Positions 24,742-32,015 of a DNA stretch of 64,000 nucleotides are shown piece by piece. Under the pieces are notes generated by a model. It was not told the origin of the DNA and did not search any database. It saw only the letters and a list, made by a program, of their open reading frames with translations. The stretch comes from Chloroflexota bacterium (lineage in GTDB: Bacteria > Chloroflexota > Anaerolineae > Anaerolineales > UBA11579): positions 32,236-96,235 of the forward strand of contig JACPVG010000012.1 of NCBI GenBank assembly GCA_016191875.1, read 5' to 3'. Position numbers and translations under genes: made by a program. Each line of letters begins with the position of its first letter. Positions within the stretch are counted from its first letter, which is position 1.

Positions 24742-25344
24742 TCAACGCGCGATGACTGGCGGGTGGGCGTACTCGAACGCGCCGGGGTAGTCGTCGGCCT
24801 CGCGCTGGCGCTTGGCGCTCCAGTCCTGGATGGCAAGTTTGTAGACCGCGGTGCGCCTGAGTTCCTCGGGCTGGATGGGGCGGTAGTCGCGGCCGGGCCG
24901 CAGGTGGGGGGCGTACTTGTCCAGCAGGGCCTGGAGGGCGCGTTCGGCACCGGCGGCGTCTTCGACCATCTCGAGTTCGCCGAACACGGTGACGCTGTTG
25001 TATTCGACGTTGAACTCCAGCGCCTCCCGGTGAGGCAGGATGCGGCCGAACTCACTGACGTTGAGGGCGGCCTTGGGGTGGAAGGCGGCGTTGGCGCGCG
25101 TCCGCCCGACCTGGGCGGTGTGGAAGTACACGGCGTGGTCGGCCGCGATGTAGACGTAGAGCAGGGGGGTGAGGAACGGCTGGTCGCCGTGCAGGGTGGC
25201 GAGGGTCGCGAAGGCGCCGCGCGCCAGAAGGGCGCGAATCTCGGCTTCGTCGGCGATGGCGTGCTTGGGGAGCCGCATCTCGTGGCGCGGTTTATTTGCA
25301 TAATATTTTGCATTATCGTCAATTTCAGTACGATTTTCTGACAT
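24742..25344 (-). CDS. Pyridoxamine 5'-phosphate oxidase-family flavin-binding protein
   Basis: A 200-residue protein of the split-barrel FMN-binding family. ALLARGAFATLATLHGDQPFLTPLLYVY is the typical N-terminal barrel, seen here from about residue 35. AVYFHTAQVGRTRANAA and the later EFNVEYNSVTVFGELEMV complete it. Such proteins bind FMN or haem and act as oxidoreductases; the NimA nitroimidazole-resistance and HugZ groups are relatives. The start at 25344 has AGGA upstream. It follows the CPBP protease gene with a 30-nt gap. Confidence 0.82.
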   Translation of the reverse strand: MSENRTEIDDNAKYYANKPRHEMRLPKHAIADEAEIRALLARGAFATLATLHGDQPFLTPLLYVYIAADHAVYFHTAQVGRTRANAAFHPKAALNVSEFGRILPHREALEFNVEYNSVTVFGELEMVEDAAGAERALQALLDKYAPHLRPGRDYRPIQPEELRRTAVYKLAIQDWSAKRQREADDYPGAFEYAHPPVIAR

Positions 25345-25374
25345 ATTTTCCTGCCGACCTGGATAGTCCCGCAA

Positions 25375-26229
25375 TCAGGATTGCGGGCGGGTGTACAGCC
25401 AGACCAGGGCCGCCCCTGCCAGCAGGCCGGGCAGCAGGAGCAGCCCCGCTTCCGGCCCGAAGGCGCCGCCGGTCCAGAGCGGCGGGCCCGTGACCTGAAT
25501 CTCGATCAGGGTGGGCGTGTCCAGCCCGCTGACCGGGAACCCGAACACGACGCCCTCGAAGACGTTCCAGCCGATGTGCAGCCCAATGGCCAGCCACAGG
25601 CTGCGCGTCCGGAGATAGGCATAGGCGAACAGCAACCCGGCCCCCAGGATGCCTGCCACCGCGACGAGGCTGGCGTTGGGGTTGCTGATGTGCAACAGCC
25701 CGAACACGGCGGAGGAGAGGAAGACCGCCCAGCCGGTGTTCAGCCCGTCCTCTAGGTTCTGGAGCAGGTAGCCGCGGCTGAGCAGTTCTTCGTAGAAGCC
25801 CACGAACAGGAAGACGACCAGCCAGCCGAGCAGGGCGGCCCAATCCGCGGGCGACGATGCGCCGGGGCCGACCAGCCGCGCCCAGCCCGGCGCAAGGTGC
25901 AGCGCGAAGACCAGCGCCATCATCGCCGCGGCGATGGCGATGCCGGCCAGCGTATCGCGCGCCGCCCGCCGGTCCAGCGCCAGGCCCAGGCTTATGACCG
26001 TCCGCCGGTCCAGCCAGCGGCGGGCGGCGAACACAGCCAGGACGATGGCGAGCGCGGAGAGCACCTGGCGGGCGAAGAACGTATCCGGCAGGAGGCCGAT
26101 GACCGTGACGACGGCGTAGGGTATGCCGAGGGCGAAGCTGGCGGCGATGACCAGCAGGAAGAAGCCGAGCAGCCGCCAGAGCAGGCGCAGGCGGGGCGGG
26201 GTTTCGGGGGTGAGGAACACTGATTTCAT
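25375..26229 (-). CDS. CPBP-family intramembrane metalloprotease
   Basis: A 284-residue protein with about eight membrane helices. The three CPBP (CaaX protease/bacteriocin-processing) motifs are intact: EELLSRG (EExxxR, near residue 165), VFGLLHI (FxxxH) and GLHIGWN (HxxxN). It should cleave a membrane or secreted peptide; the substrate is unknown. The start at 26229 is chosen because hydrophobicity begins there, but an ATG at 26244 is possible. The truncated repeat copy C lies directly upstream, within what should be its leader. Confidence 0.85.
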   Translation of the reverse strand: MKSVFLTPETPPRLRLLWRLLGFFLLVIAASFALGIPYAVVTVIGLLPDTFFARQVLSALAIVLAVFAARRWLDRRTVISLGLALDRRAARDTLAGIAIAAAMMALVFALHLAPGWARLVGPGASSPADWAALLGWLVVFLFVGFYEELLSRGYLLQNLEDGLNTGWAVFLSSAVFGLLHISNPNASLVAVAGILGAGLLFAYAYLRTRSLWLAIGLHIGWNVFEGVVFGFPVSGLDTPTLIEIQVTGPPLWTGGAFGPEAGLLLLPGLLAGAALVWLYTRPQS

Positions 26230-26252
26230 GTAGGCGTGAAGCACTGAAGGTC

Positions 26253-26328
26253 AGCAGCCCATCTGGCTACTTTTAATAGTTGGCTGGTGTTCATCTCCGA
26301 CGGAATTCTAAAGTCTTTCGGCCAACTA
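26253..26328 (-). repeat. Two-hairpin dispersed repeat, copy C (hairpin 2 shortened)
   Basis: On the minus strand hairpin 1 is complete, with arms TAGTTGGCCG / CAGCCAACTA and the shared loop core GAATTCCGTCGGAGA. In hairpin 2 the arms AGTAGCC and GGGCTGCT remain but are separated by only about 4 nt, so its interior of about 60 nt is gone. It lies 24 nt upstream of the CPBP protease start. Confidence 0.75.
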
Positions 26329-26373
26329 CACACCACCAATCGGTTTAGAACAACAAAATGACCAGGCTATTAT

Positions 26374-26428
26374 GCAGTATAGTATGCCAAAATCGTCATA
26401 CCATACTGCAAATTAGCAGTATGGTATG
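26374..26428. promoter_or_regulatory. Three 13-bp palindromic elements upstream of the HEPN gene
   Basis: GCAGTATAGTATG (26374-26386), inverted CATACCATACTGC (26397-26409) and GCAGTATGGTATG (26416-26428). The second and third form a perfect 13-bp inverted repeat with a 6-nt spacer, and the first also pairs with the second apart from one position. An operator or an RNA structure is possible. Confidence 0.6.
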
Positions 26429-26493
26429 AGTCTGTAATGACTAGTTGGGCTCCCAAAGATCAATGAGATATATATCCGACATCAAAGATACAT

Positions 26494-27612
26494 ATGAGTT
26501 CAAATCATTACTTCAGACATCGAATTTACTGTGATAGTTCTTTCAAAGAACTAGTAAATTGGCTGGGTGGTTTCCTAATTCACAACTCGTATGTTGTAGA
26601 AGATGATGGGGACTATGGTTACCGACAATTCACATACGCAGATATGCGTATTGATGAGTCGTCAGCATATGTTAATTCTGCTTTCGCGGGAGTCATCATT
26701 GAAGAATACAGGGGCATACTTTTCCGAGTCGAGAATGTACGCAGGCATGTCGCTCGTAGGCAAATGCGCTACGAAGATTTTCCCATCGGAGTTCGCCAAA
26801 GATTTGCTACCTGTCCTAACTTCATCGAAATTGATACTAATATTCGGCTTTATGACCTTCAGAGAGAAATTGGCGATAACTTAAAAAACTGGATAGCAAG
26901 TAAGGGGCGCAAGGCGTATATTCGTGCATTCAAAGATGAATATTTAGATATTATAGAAACAGCCTACAATGATCCTGCTGAAAAAGCTGATCAAATTCAT
27001 AAATTGCTGCTTGAGTTCTCACCAGCAGATGGGCTCGAAGAACTCAATTTATCTCAGTTTCCGCAGGATTTCATGTGGTTGTTGCCACAAATGCACCCTG
27101 ATACAATAAACGCCTTGAAGACCGCAGAAATGATAAATTCCGCCTTGCCTGATTTACCAGACTCGTCCGCAGTAGTCATTGAGTACTGCAAGGCGGTCGA
27201 AATTGAACTAAGCGAAAAATTATTGAAGCCAGCCAGGAGCCATTGGGCAATCGTATCTGCTGGAATCTCACCAACGCACCCTAAAGAACTAGAAAAACTT
27301 AAAAAATTCCTTAGTGGGAATTCACCGAAGCCTCTAGAGCTTGGCACTATGGGAGTAATGCTTGAGGCTGCTTCCAAACATGTTAATAACCCAGTTTCGA
27401 ATAGCCTCTTACTGGCCTTGAAAGACCTACCTTTATCTGATGAGTCGCCTCTCGTACTTGTAAGAGATATTTTCTATCTAACACAAAATTTTAGAAATCT
27501 TGCGGCGCACAAAAGTATTCTGTCCAAGCAGCAAGCGATGGAATGCCGTGATTTCGTCATTGGAACTGCATCAAAACATGGCTTGCTCTTCAAAATATTG
27601 AAAGCTGTGTAG
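26494..27612 (+). CDS. HEPN-like domain protein, putative defence or toxin gene
   Basis: A 372-residue protein in a strikingly AT-rich frame, unlike its GC-rich neighbours. The C-terminal third resembles HEPN proteins: a helix SSAVVIEYCKAVEIELSEKL, then LGTMGVMLEAASKH and finally RNLAAH (residues 334-339), which fits the R-x4-6-H signature of HEPN ribonucleases. The N-terminal 200 residues are not recognised. HEPN domains of this kind occur in abortive-infection and toxin-antitoxin systems, so an RNA-cleaving defence role is plausible but inferred. No antitoxin partner is adjacent. Three palindromic elements precede it and a GxxExxY remnant follows on the opposite strand, both pointing to acquired DNA. 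Confidence 0.7.
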   Translation: MSSNHYFRHRIYCDSSFKELVNWLGGFLIHNSYVVEDDGDYGYRQFTYADMRIDESSAYVNSAFAGVIIEEYRGILFRVENVRRHVARRQMRYEDFPIGVRQRFATCPNFIEIDTNIRLYDLQREIGDNLKNWIASKGRKAYIRAFKDEYLDIIETAYNDPAEKADQIHKLLLEFSPADGLEELNLSQFPQDFMWLLPQMHPDTINALKTAEMINSALPDLPDSSAVVIEYCKAVEIELSEKLLKPARSHWAIVSAGISPTHPKELEKLKKFLSGNSPKPLELGTMGVMLEAASKHVNNPVSNSLLLALKDLPLSDESPLVLVRDIFYLTQNFRNLAAHKSILSKQQAMECRDFVIGTASKHGLLFKILKAV

Positions 27613-27668
27613 ATGTTGGTAGCAGCCCAACAAGGCGTGCAGTGGACAGCAGGAAGCCGCCGCGGTCT

Positions 27669-27833
27669 TCAAGTGTTTCTTGGCTTCGGCGGAATCCTTA
27701 TCTCAAGAATTATCTCGTCCCGCCCACTTGCGGCTAACGCCAGCCGTTGATAGATAACTTCCTCAAACCCCGGCCCTAACTCGCTGTGCACTTCCGGGGC
27801 GGCGGTGATTCTGCCGGTCAGTTCCTTTGCGTT
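27669..27833 (-). pseudogene. Remnant of a GxxExxY-family gene
   Basis: A 54-codon minus-strand frame without a start codon reads KELTGRITAAPEVHSELGPG and then FEEVIYQRLALAASG. This matches the N-terminal part of GxxExxY proteins, including the G-x2-E-x2-Y signature (GFEEVIY). A stop codon stands just upstream in frame, and the frame ends early after IRIPPK, so more than half of the family length is missing. It lies 57 nt from the end of the HEPN gene on the opposite strand. Confidence 0.65.
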
Positions 27834-27839
27834 TCAATG

Positions 27840-28133
27840 TCACTTCTTCCGCCCGAACAACCCGCGTTTCTGGGCCGGCGGCGCGCTGGGTGGCGCGGAC
27901 GGCGGCGGGGCCGGCGGCTTGCCGCCGAACAGGCGGCGCATCAACCGGAAGCGCTGGCTGGGCGCAGGGGGCTGGCGGCCGCCGCGCCACAGGCCGATCG
28001 CCAGCCCGCCGAGCACGATGCCGGAGAGCAGCAGCCAGAAATTCGGGCGGCCGGCCACGTCGCTGCTGAAGAACAGCGCCAGCACGGCGACGGCCATTAC
28101 GGTCATGAACAGGGCCACTCGTCGTCGCAGCAT
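27840..28133 (-). CDS. Small two-helix membrane protein
   Basis: A 97-residue protein with two hydrophobic helices (about residues 5-23 and 31-49) and a basic, Pro/Ala-rich cytoplasmic tail ending KRGLFGRKK. I do not recognise a family. It lies downstream of pruA on the same strand but beyond the pruA terminator, so it is probably transcribed separately. Confidence 0.55.
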   Translation of the reverse strand: MLRRRVALFMTVMAVAVLALFFSSDVAGRPNFWLLLSGIVLGGLAIGLWRGGRQPPAPSQRFRLMRRLFGGKPPAPPPSAPPSAPPAQKRGLFGRKK

Positions 28134-28155
28134 AGGGTTTCCTTCCCGGCGGAAC

Positions 28156-28202
28156 AAAAAGCGGCCGGCGGGAGTTGCTTCGCAACTTATCGCGCCGGCC
28201 GC
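28156..28202 (-). terminator. Intrinsic terminator of pruA
   Basis: On the minus strand GCGGCCGGCG pairs with CGCCGGCCGC. A smaller stem AGTTGC / GCAACT stands inside, and TTTTTG follows. It lies 12 nt after the pruA stop codon. Confidence 0.85.
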
Positions 28203-28214
28203 CGCTTGTTGGCC

Positions 28215-29789
28215 TTACTCGATGGTGGTGTGAATCTGCTCGTGCATGTACAACTGAACGTAGTACACCCCGCCGGCGTTCTTGCCGCTGGAGCCGGAGC
28301 CCTTCCAGCCGCCGAAGGGCTGGAAGCCCGGCCAGGCGCCGGTGGTGGCCCCCTGCGGGCGGTTGGCGTAGGTGACGCCGGCCTCGATGTTCTCAAAGAA
28401 CCACTTGGCCTCGTCGGCGCTGCCGTAGAACCCGGCGGTGAGACCGTAGTCCACGTCGTTGGCGATGCTCATGGCTTCGTCGAGGCTTTTGACCTTGCCG
28501 ACCATGGTGATGGGCAGGAACATCTCATGCTTCCACAGGCGGTGGCTGAAGGGCACGCCCGCGGCGATGGTCGGCTGGCAGAAGTAGCCCTTGCCGTAGT
28601 CGCCTTCGGTCAGCACCTTGCCGCCGGTCAGGAACTCGCCGGCCTGGCTGAGTTCCTCGGTGAAGGTCTTGAAATCGTTGTAGCCGCCCTTGTTGGCCAC
28701 CGGCCCCAGGAAGTTATCCTTCTCGGTCGGGTCGCCGATCCTGGCCTTGTTGGTCTGCTCGACGAGGCGGTTGACGAACTCGTCGTACACCGGCTCTTCC
28801 ACCAGGATGCGCGAGGCGGCCGAACACTTTTGCCCTTGCAGGCCGAACGCCGAGCGGAAGATGCCGGCCACGGCGCGGTCCAGGTCGGCGTGGCGCGAGA
28901 CGATGGCCGGGTTCTTGCCGCCCATCTCCAGGATGGTCGGGCGCGGGTATTTGTAGTTGGCGAAGTCGCGGTAGATCTTCATCCCGATGTCATACGAGCC
29001 GGTGAAGGTGATGCCGTCCACCTCCGGGCTTTCGATGAGCGCCTGGCCCAGCGTGCCGCCGGGGCCGGTGACGTAGTTCACCACGCCCTCCGGGAAGCCG
29101 GCGTCGCGGAAGCACTCGGCCAGCAGGCGCGAGGTCCAGGGGGTGTCGGTGGCGGGTTTCATCACCACGGTGTTGCCGGCGGCCAGCGCCGCGCCCACCG
29201 GCCCGCCGGTGAGGGCGGCCGGGAAGTTGAAGGGGCTGATGACCAGCCACACGCCGTAGGGCTTGAGCACCGAGTAGTTGGCGGCCTTGTAGCCGGTGAG
29301 CGGGTCTTCGCCCATCCTGACCACAAAACCGTCGTTGGCCTCCACCTGGTCGGCGGCGTAGCGCATCAGGTCGGCGGTTTCAGCGGCGTCGGCCAGGGCT
29401 TCCATGCGGTTCTTGCCGACTTCCAGGGCGATGACCGCGCCGAATTGGTAGATGCGCTCGTCAATGAGCGCGGCGGCCTTGTGCACCAGCGCCACGCGTT
29501 CCTGCCACGGGGTGCGGTTCCAGGTCTTGGCCGCAACCCGGGCGGCGGCCAGCGCGGCGTTGGCGTGCTGGGCGTTGCCCTTCTGGAACGTGCCCAGCAG
29601 CCAGTCGGTGTTGATCGGGCTGCGGTCTTCGAACTTCTCGTCGGCGAACACGTCCTTGCCGTCGATGAACATCGGGTAGTCCTGGCCGAGGTTAGCCCTC
29701 ACTTTCTGCACTTCCTTCTCGAAGTTGGTGTGCAGTTCGTCGGGCGGGCTGTACATGGTGGCATAGGTCAAGCGGAATTTCTCTGCCAT
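28215..29789 (-). CDS. pruA: L-glutamate gamma-semialdehyde dehydrogenase
   Basis: A 524-residue aldehyde dehydrogenase that oxidises glutamate semialdehyde (from proline or arginine) to glutamate with NAD+. The catalytic Cys is in GLQGQKCSAASR (near residue 327), the general-base Glu in LEMGGKNPAIV, and the C-terminal stretch GSGSSGKNAGGVYYVQLY is typical of the P5C-dehydrogenase branch. It is the stand-alone form, without a PutA proline-dehydrogenase domain, and no proline dehydrogenase gene is adjacent. AAGGAG precedes the ATG, and TATACT (29837-29842) can serve as its -10 box. Confidence 0.94.
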   Translation of the reverse strand: MAEKFRLTYATMYSPPDELHTNFEKEVQKVRANLGQDYPMFIDGKDVFADEKFEDRSPINTDWLLGTFQKGNAQHANAALAAARVAAKTWNRTPWQERVALVHKAAALIDERIYQFGAVIALEVGKNRMEALADAAETADLMRYAADQVEANDGFVVRMGEDPLTGYKAANYSVLKPYGVWLVISPFNFPAALTGGPVGAALAAGNTVVMKPATDTPWTSRLLAECFRDAGFPEGVVNYVTGPGGTLGQALIESPEVDGITFTGSYDIGMKIYRDFANYKYPRPTILEMGGKNPAIVSRHADLDRAVAGIFRSAFGLQGQKCSAASRILVEEPVYDEFVNRLVEQTNKARIGDPTEKDNFLGPVANKGGYNDFKTFTEELSQAGEFLTGGKVLTEGDYGKGYFCQPTIAAGVPFSHRLWKHEMFLPITMVGKVKSLDEAMSIANDVDYGLTAGFYGSADEAKWFFENIEAGVTYANRPQGATTGAWPGFQPFGGWKGSGSSGKNAGGVYYVQLYMHEQIHTTIE

Positions 29790-29856
29790 CGGGAATCTCC
29801 TTATTGAACGCTAATTGTGAAAAGAATTGCAGGCATAGTATAGCCTACCGAAGTCG

Positions 29857-29961
29857 GGAGGTCTAGAAGTTTAGAAGTCTGGATGTCTCGAAGTCTGGAA
29901 GCCCCAGCTCAAGACATCCAGACCTCGAGACTTCAAGATATCATGACCTCAAGACTTCCTG
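29857..29961. repeat. Intergenic array of GAAGTCTGGA-type words with inverted halves
   Basis: The spacer contains several degenerate copies of AAGTCTGGA / AAGTCTCGA words followed by their inverse. GTCTGGATGTCT (29877-29888) is exactly complementary to AGACATCCAGAC (29912-29923). It ends with GACCTCAAGACTTCC (29945-29959), which recurs with one change at 30939-30953, directly before the next gene's start. Confidence 0.6.
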
Positions 29962-29967
29962 TATACT
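29962..29967 (+). promoter_or_regulatory. Leaderless-type -10 box
   Basis: TATACT ends 6 nt before the ATG at 29974. No Shine-Dalgarno sequence is present. Confidence 0.55.
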
Positions 29968-29973
29968 CAACGC

Positions 29974-30870
29974 ATGCCAAACATCGAGATCGTTGCGCCG
30001 ACGCGGCGCGAAACCCGCCGGGTGGTAGGGCGGGAGTTCGTCCATCTTCCGCCGGTGGACCCGGCCTTCGCCGATGTGAAGGGCCTGCGCCGTCTGTTCA
30101 TGCGCCATGTGATTCTGCCGACCAACTACATGCAGTTGCTGCAGGGCGCGCTGCTCAAAGTGGATGGCGAGACCGCCGCCTACCTCTATGCCCGCTCGCG
30201 GCCGGCTGCTCTGCGCATCGACGCCCTGGCGACCGAGCCGGAGCACCGCCGCAAGGGCTACGCCGGGCGGCTGCTGGGCGAGGCGCGCAAATGGGCTGTT
30301 GAGCGCGACCTGGGCTGGTTGAGCGCCCACCTCACGCCGGAAAACGAACCCGGGCGGACCTTCTTTGAAAAGCACGGTTTTCGCGCCTACCGCCCGCACG
30401 GCTGGCGTACGGAAGACCCGGCCGGCCTGCCGTCCGCCGCGGCGGAGGGCCTGCGGCCGCTGGCGCCGGACGAGGTCAGGGCCGCCTATGCCCGCTGGAT
30501 GGCGCGTGAACTTGAACAGGGCGACGCGCCGGCGAAACCACTGGTGGAGGCCGAGTACTTCGAGGCCGCCCTTTATCCGCGCGGCAGGCACTGGGCGCTG
30601 GTGCAGGGTGGGCAGGAAGTGGGCTACCTGCGGCTCTCCGGCCTGCGCCGGGGCGTGACCGCTTTCCTGGCCCTGGAGCAGGGGCTGTGGGCCAGCCCCC
30701 AACCGCTGGCCTGGCTGGCGGCCGCGCTGGCGGAGTGGCCGTTCGTCCCCGCCCGCCTGCTGGTTGACATGGCTTCCGGTGGGCATCATGCTGCGGCTGC
30801 CCCTATAATGGAGGCATCCGGCTTCGAGGTGAACCAGCGCCCGCGTTATCTGGTGTTCAAGCGACTGTGA
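29974..30870 (+). CDS. GNAT-family N-acetyltransferase
   Basis: A 298-residue protein. The GNAT core spans about residues 55-135: ALRIDALATEPEHRRKGYAG contains the acetyl-CoA-binding R/Q-x2-G-x-G/A loop, followed by LTPENEPGRTFFEKHGF. The C-terminal half is divergent and may be a second, degenerate GNAT or SCP2-like lobe. The substrate is unknown. The ATG lies 6 nt behind TATACT, so the mRNA is probably leaderless. Confidence 0.85.
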   Translation: MPNIEIVAPTRRETRRVVGREFVHLPPVDPAFADVKGLRRLFMRHVILPTNYMQLLQGALLKVDGETAAYLYARSRPAALRIDALATEPEHRRKGYAGRLLGEARKWAVERDLGWLSAHLTPENEPGRTFFEKHGFRAYRPHGWRTEDPAGLPSAAAEGLRPLAPDEVRAAYARWMARELEQGDAPAKPLVEAEYFEAALYPRGRHWALVQGGQEVGYLRLSGLRRGVTAFLALEQGLWASPQPLAWLAAALAEWPFVPARLLVDMASGGHHAAAAPIMEASGFEVNQRPRYLVFKRL

Positions 30871-30872
30871 AT

Positions 30873-30910
30873 ACAGGTAAACAAGTAAACAGGTAAACAG
30901 GTATCAAGGG
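30873..30910. repeat. Tandem array of ACAGGTAA words
   Basis: Four consecutive 8-nt units (ACAGGTAA, ACAAGTAA, ACAGGTAA, ACAGGTAT) end in CAAGG. A similar array with GTATCAAGG occurs at 50111-50160. Confidence 0.6.
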
Positions 30911-30953
30911 CGTTGACTACCAGGCTCCACGACTTTAAGACCTCAGGACTTCC

Positions 30954-31712
30954 ATGCTTTTCACCCGCTCCACCTTCATAGGCATTGACCCGGCCGCCGG
31001 GCGCGGCAGCGTGGCCTACGCGGCGCTTGACGGCGAACTCAAGCCGCTGGCGCTGGGGCGGGGCCGCCTAGCCGAGGCGCTGGCTTTCGCCGGCGGCCAG
31101 CAGGAAGCCTGGGCGGCGGTGCACGGCCCCAGCGGCTACAACCGCGGCCTGATGGCCGATAAGAAACGCCGCGCCGCGCTCGACCCGGCCCCCAAACCCG
31201 GCCAGCTGCTCAACCTGCGCCTGGCGGAATATGAGATCCTGCGGCAGCGCCTCCCCATCTACAAGACGCCGCGCACGGCGGATGGCCTGCGCGGCTGGCA
31301 GAAGACCGCCCTGCGCCTGCACGAACAGCTGGACAAACTGGGGTACAAGGCCAGCCCGCGCGGGGCGGCCAAGCGCCGCCGGCTGGAAAGCGCCCCGGAC
31401 CTGTGCTACCGCCGCTGGCTGGGGCGCGCGCCGTTCTACCCGCACAGCATCGAGGGGCGCTTGCAGCGCCAGATCGTGCTCTACGACCTCGGCGTGCAGG
31501 TGGCTGACCCGATGAATTTCTTCGAGGAGGTCACCCGCCATCGCCTGCTGCAGGGGATATTGCCGGACGAGATGTTGTACCGTCCGGCAGAATTGAACGC
31601 CCTGGCCCTGGCGGCGCTGGCCTGGCTGGCGGCCAACCGGCCAGAGGAGGTCGAGGCGCTGGGAGATAAGCAGGAGGGCCAGGTCACGCTGCCGCAGCGG
31701 CTGGACGGCTGA
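30954..31712 (+). CDS. DUF429 family protein
   Basis: A 252-residue cytoplasmic protein. The N-terminus FIGIDPAAGRGSVAYAAL is the Asp-containing opening of the RNase H-like DUF429 fold, and RLAEYEILRQRLPIYKTPRT and GWQKTALRLHEQL match later conserved blocks. A nuclease-like or nucleotide-binding function is suggested by the fold only. It begins directly after a word-array element (30939-30953) that resembles the one before the GNAT gene. Confidence 0.75.
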   Translation: MLFTRSTFIGIDPAAGRGSVAYAALDGELKPLALGRGRLAEALAFAGGQQEAWAAVHGPSGYNRGLMADKKRRAALDPAPKPGQLLNLRLAEYEILRQRLPIYKTPRTADGLRGWQKTALRLHEQLDKLGYKASPRGAAKRRRLESAPDLCYRRWLGRAPFYPHSIEGRLQRQIVLYDLGVQVADPMNFFEEVTRHRLLQGILPDEMLYRPAELNALALAALAWLAANRPEEVEALGDKQEGQVTLPQRLDG

Positions 31713-32015
31713 GCTGCGGCACCGCGGCTGGCACAAGGCTTGCATCTTCCGCAGTATCCGCGGCTACGATGGGCGAGGTACTGTAATCACAATATCTTGC
31801 TCGTGAACAAGTTACGCAAAATATTATGCAATATACATTCTCCTTGCATTTTTGCAAAGTCGCGCAGCCCTGGTACTTTATGGGGAGGTATCCGCTTGAA
31901 AATTGCCCTACACTATAGGAGGCGTTATTTTTCAAACGATTGTATAGTTAGGCAACGCGGTAGGCAGGATCTGCTTGCCACTGGTCTATTTAACCGATTG
32001 GATAGAAGGATGCCG
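31713..32015 (+). other. AT-rich leader region of the CSLREA gene
   Basis: This 303-nt spacer is much richer in A and T than its surroundings. It holds a possible -10 box TATAGT (31943-31948), the inverted pair TTGCATTTTTGCAA near 31842, and an AGAAGG ribosome binding site (32004-32009). No gene is supported in it. Confidence 0.45.

Noticed and set aside
24612..25322. A 236-codon Pro/Ser/Thr-rich frame overlapping the PNPOx-like gene
   Set aside because: Shifted frame of the PNPOx-like gene; no motif, and the in-frame protein is recognisable.
26494..27612. Search for an antitoxin or second toxin-antitoxin gene next to the HEPN gene
   Set aside because: No short frame with a ribosome binding site or a nucleotidyltransferase (MNT) motif is visible on either side.
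27786..29807. A 673-codon open frame opposite pruA
   Set aside because: It mirrors the pruA codons on the other strand, has no family motif, and is the usual by-product of high GC. PruA itself is certain.
31816..31831. GCAAAATATTATGCAA, also found as its inverse inside the PNPOx-like gene near 25301-25316
   Set aside because: One copy is coding sequence, and a shared AT-rich 16-mer in 64 kb is about what chance allows.
31740..32015. N-terminal extension of the CSLREA protein
   Set aside because: The extension has no signal peptide and lies in AT-rich leader DNA, whereas a good signal peptide and ribosome binding site occur at 32016.
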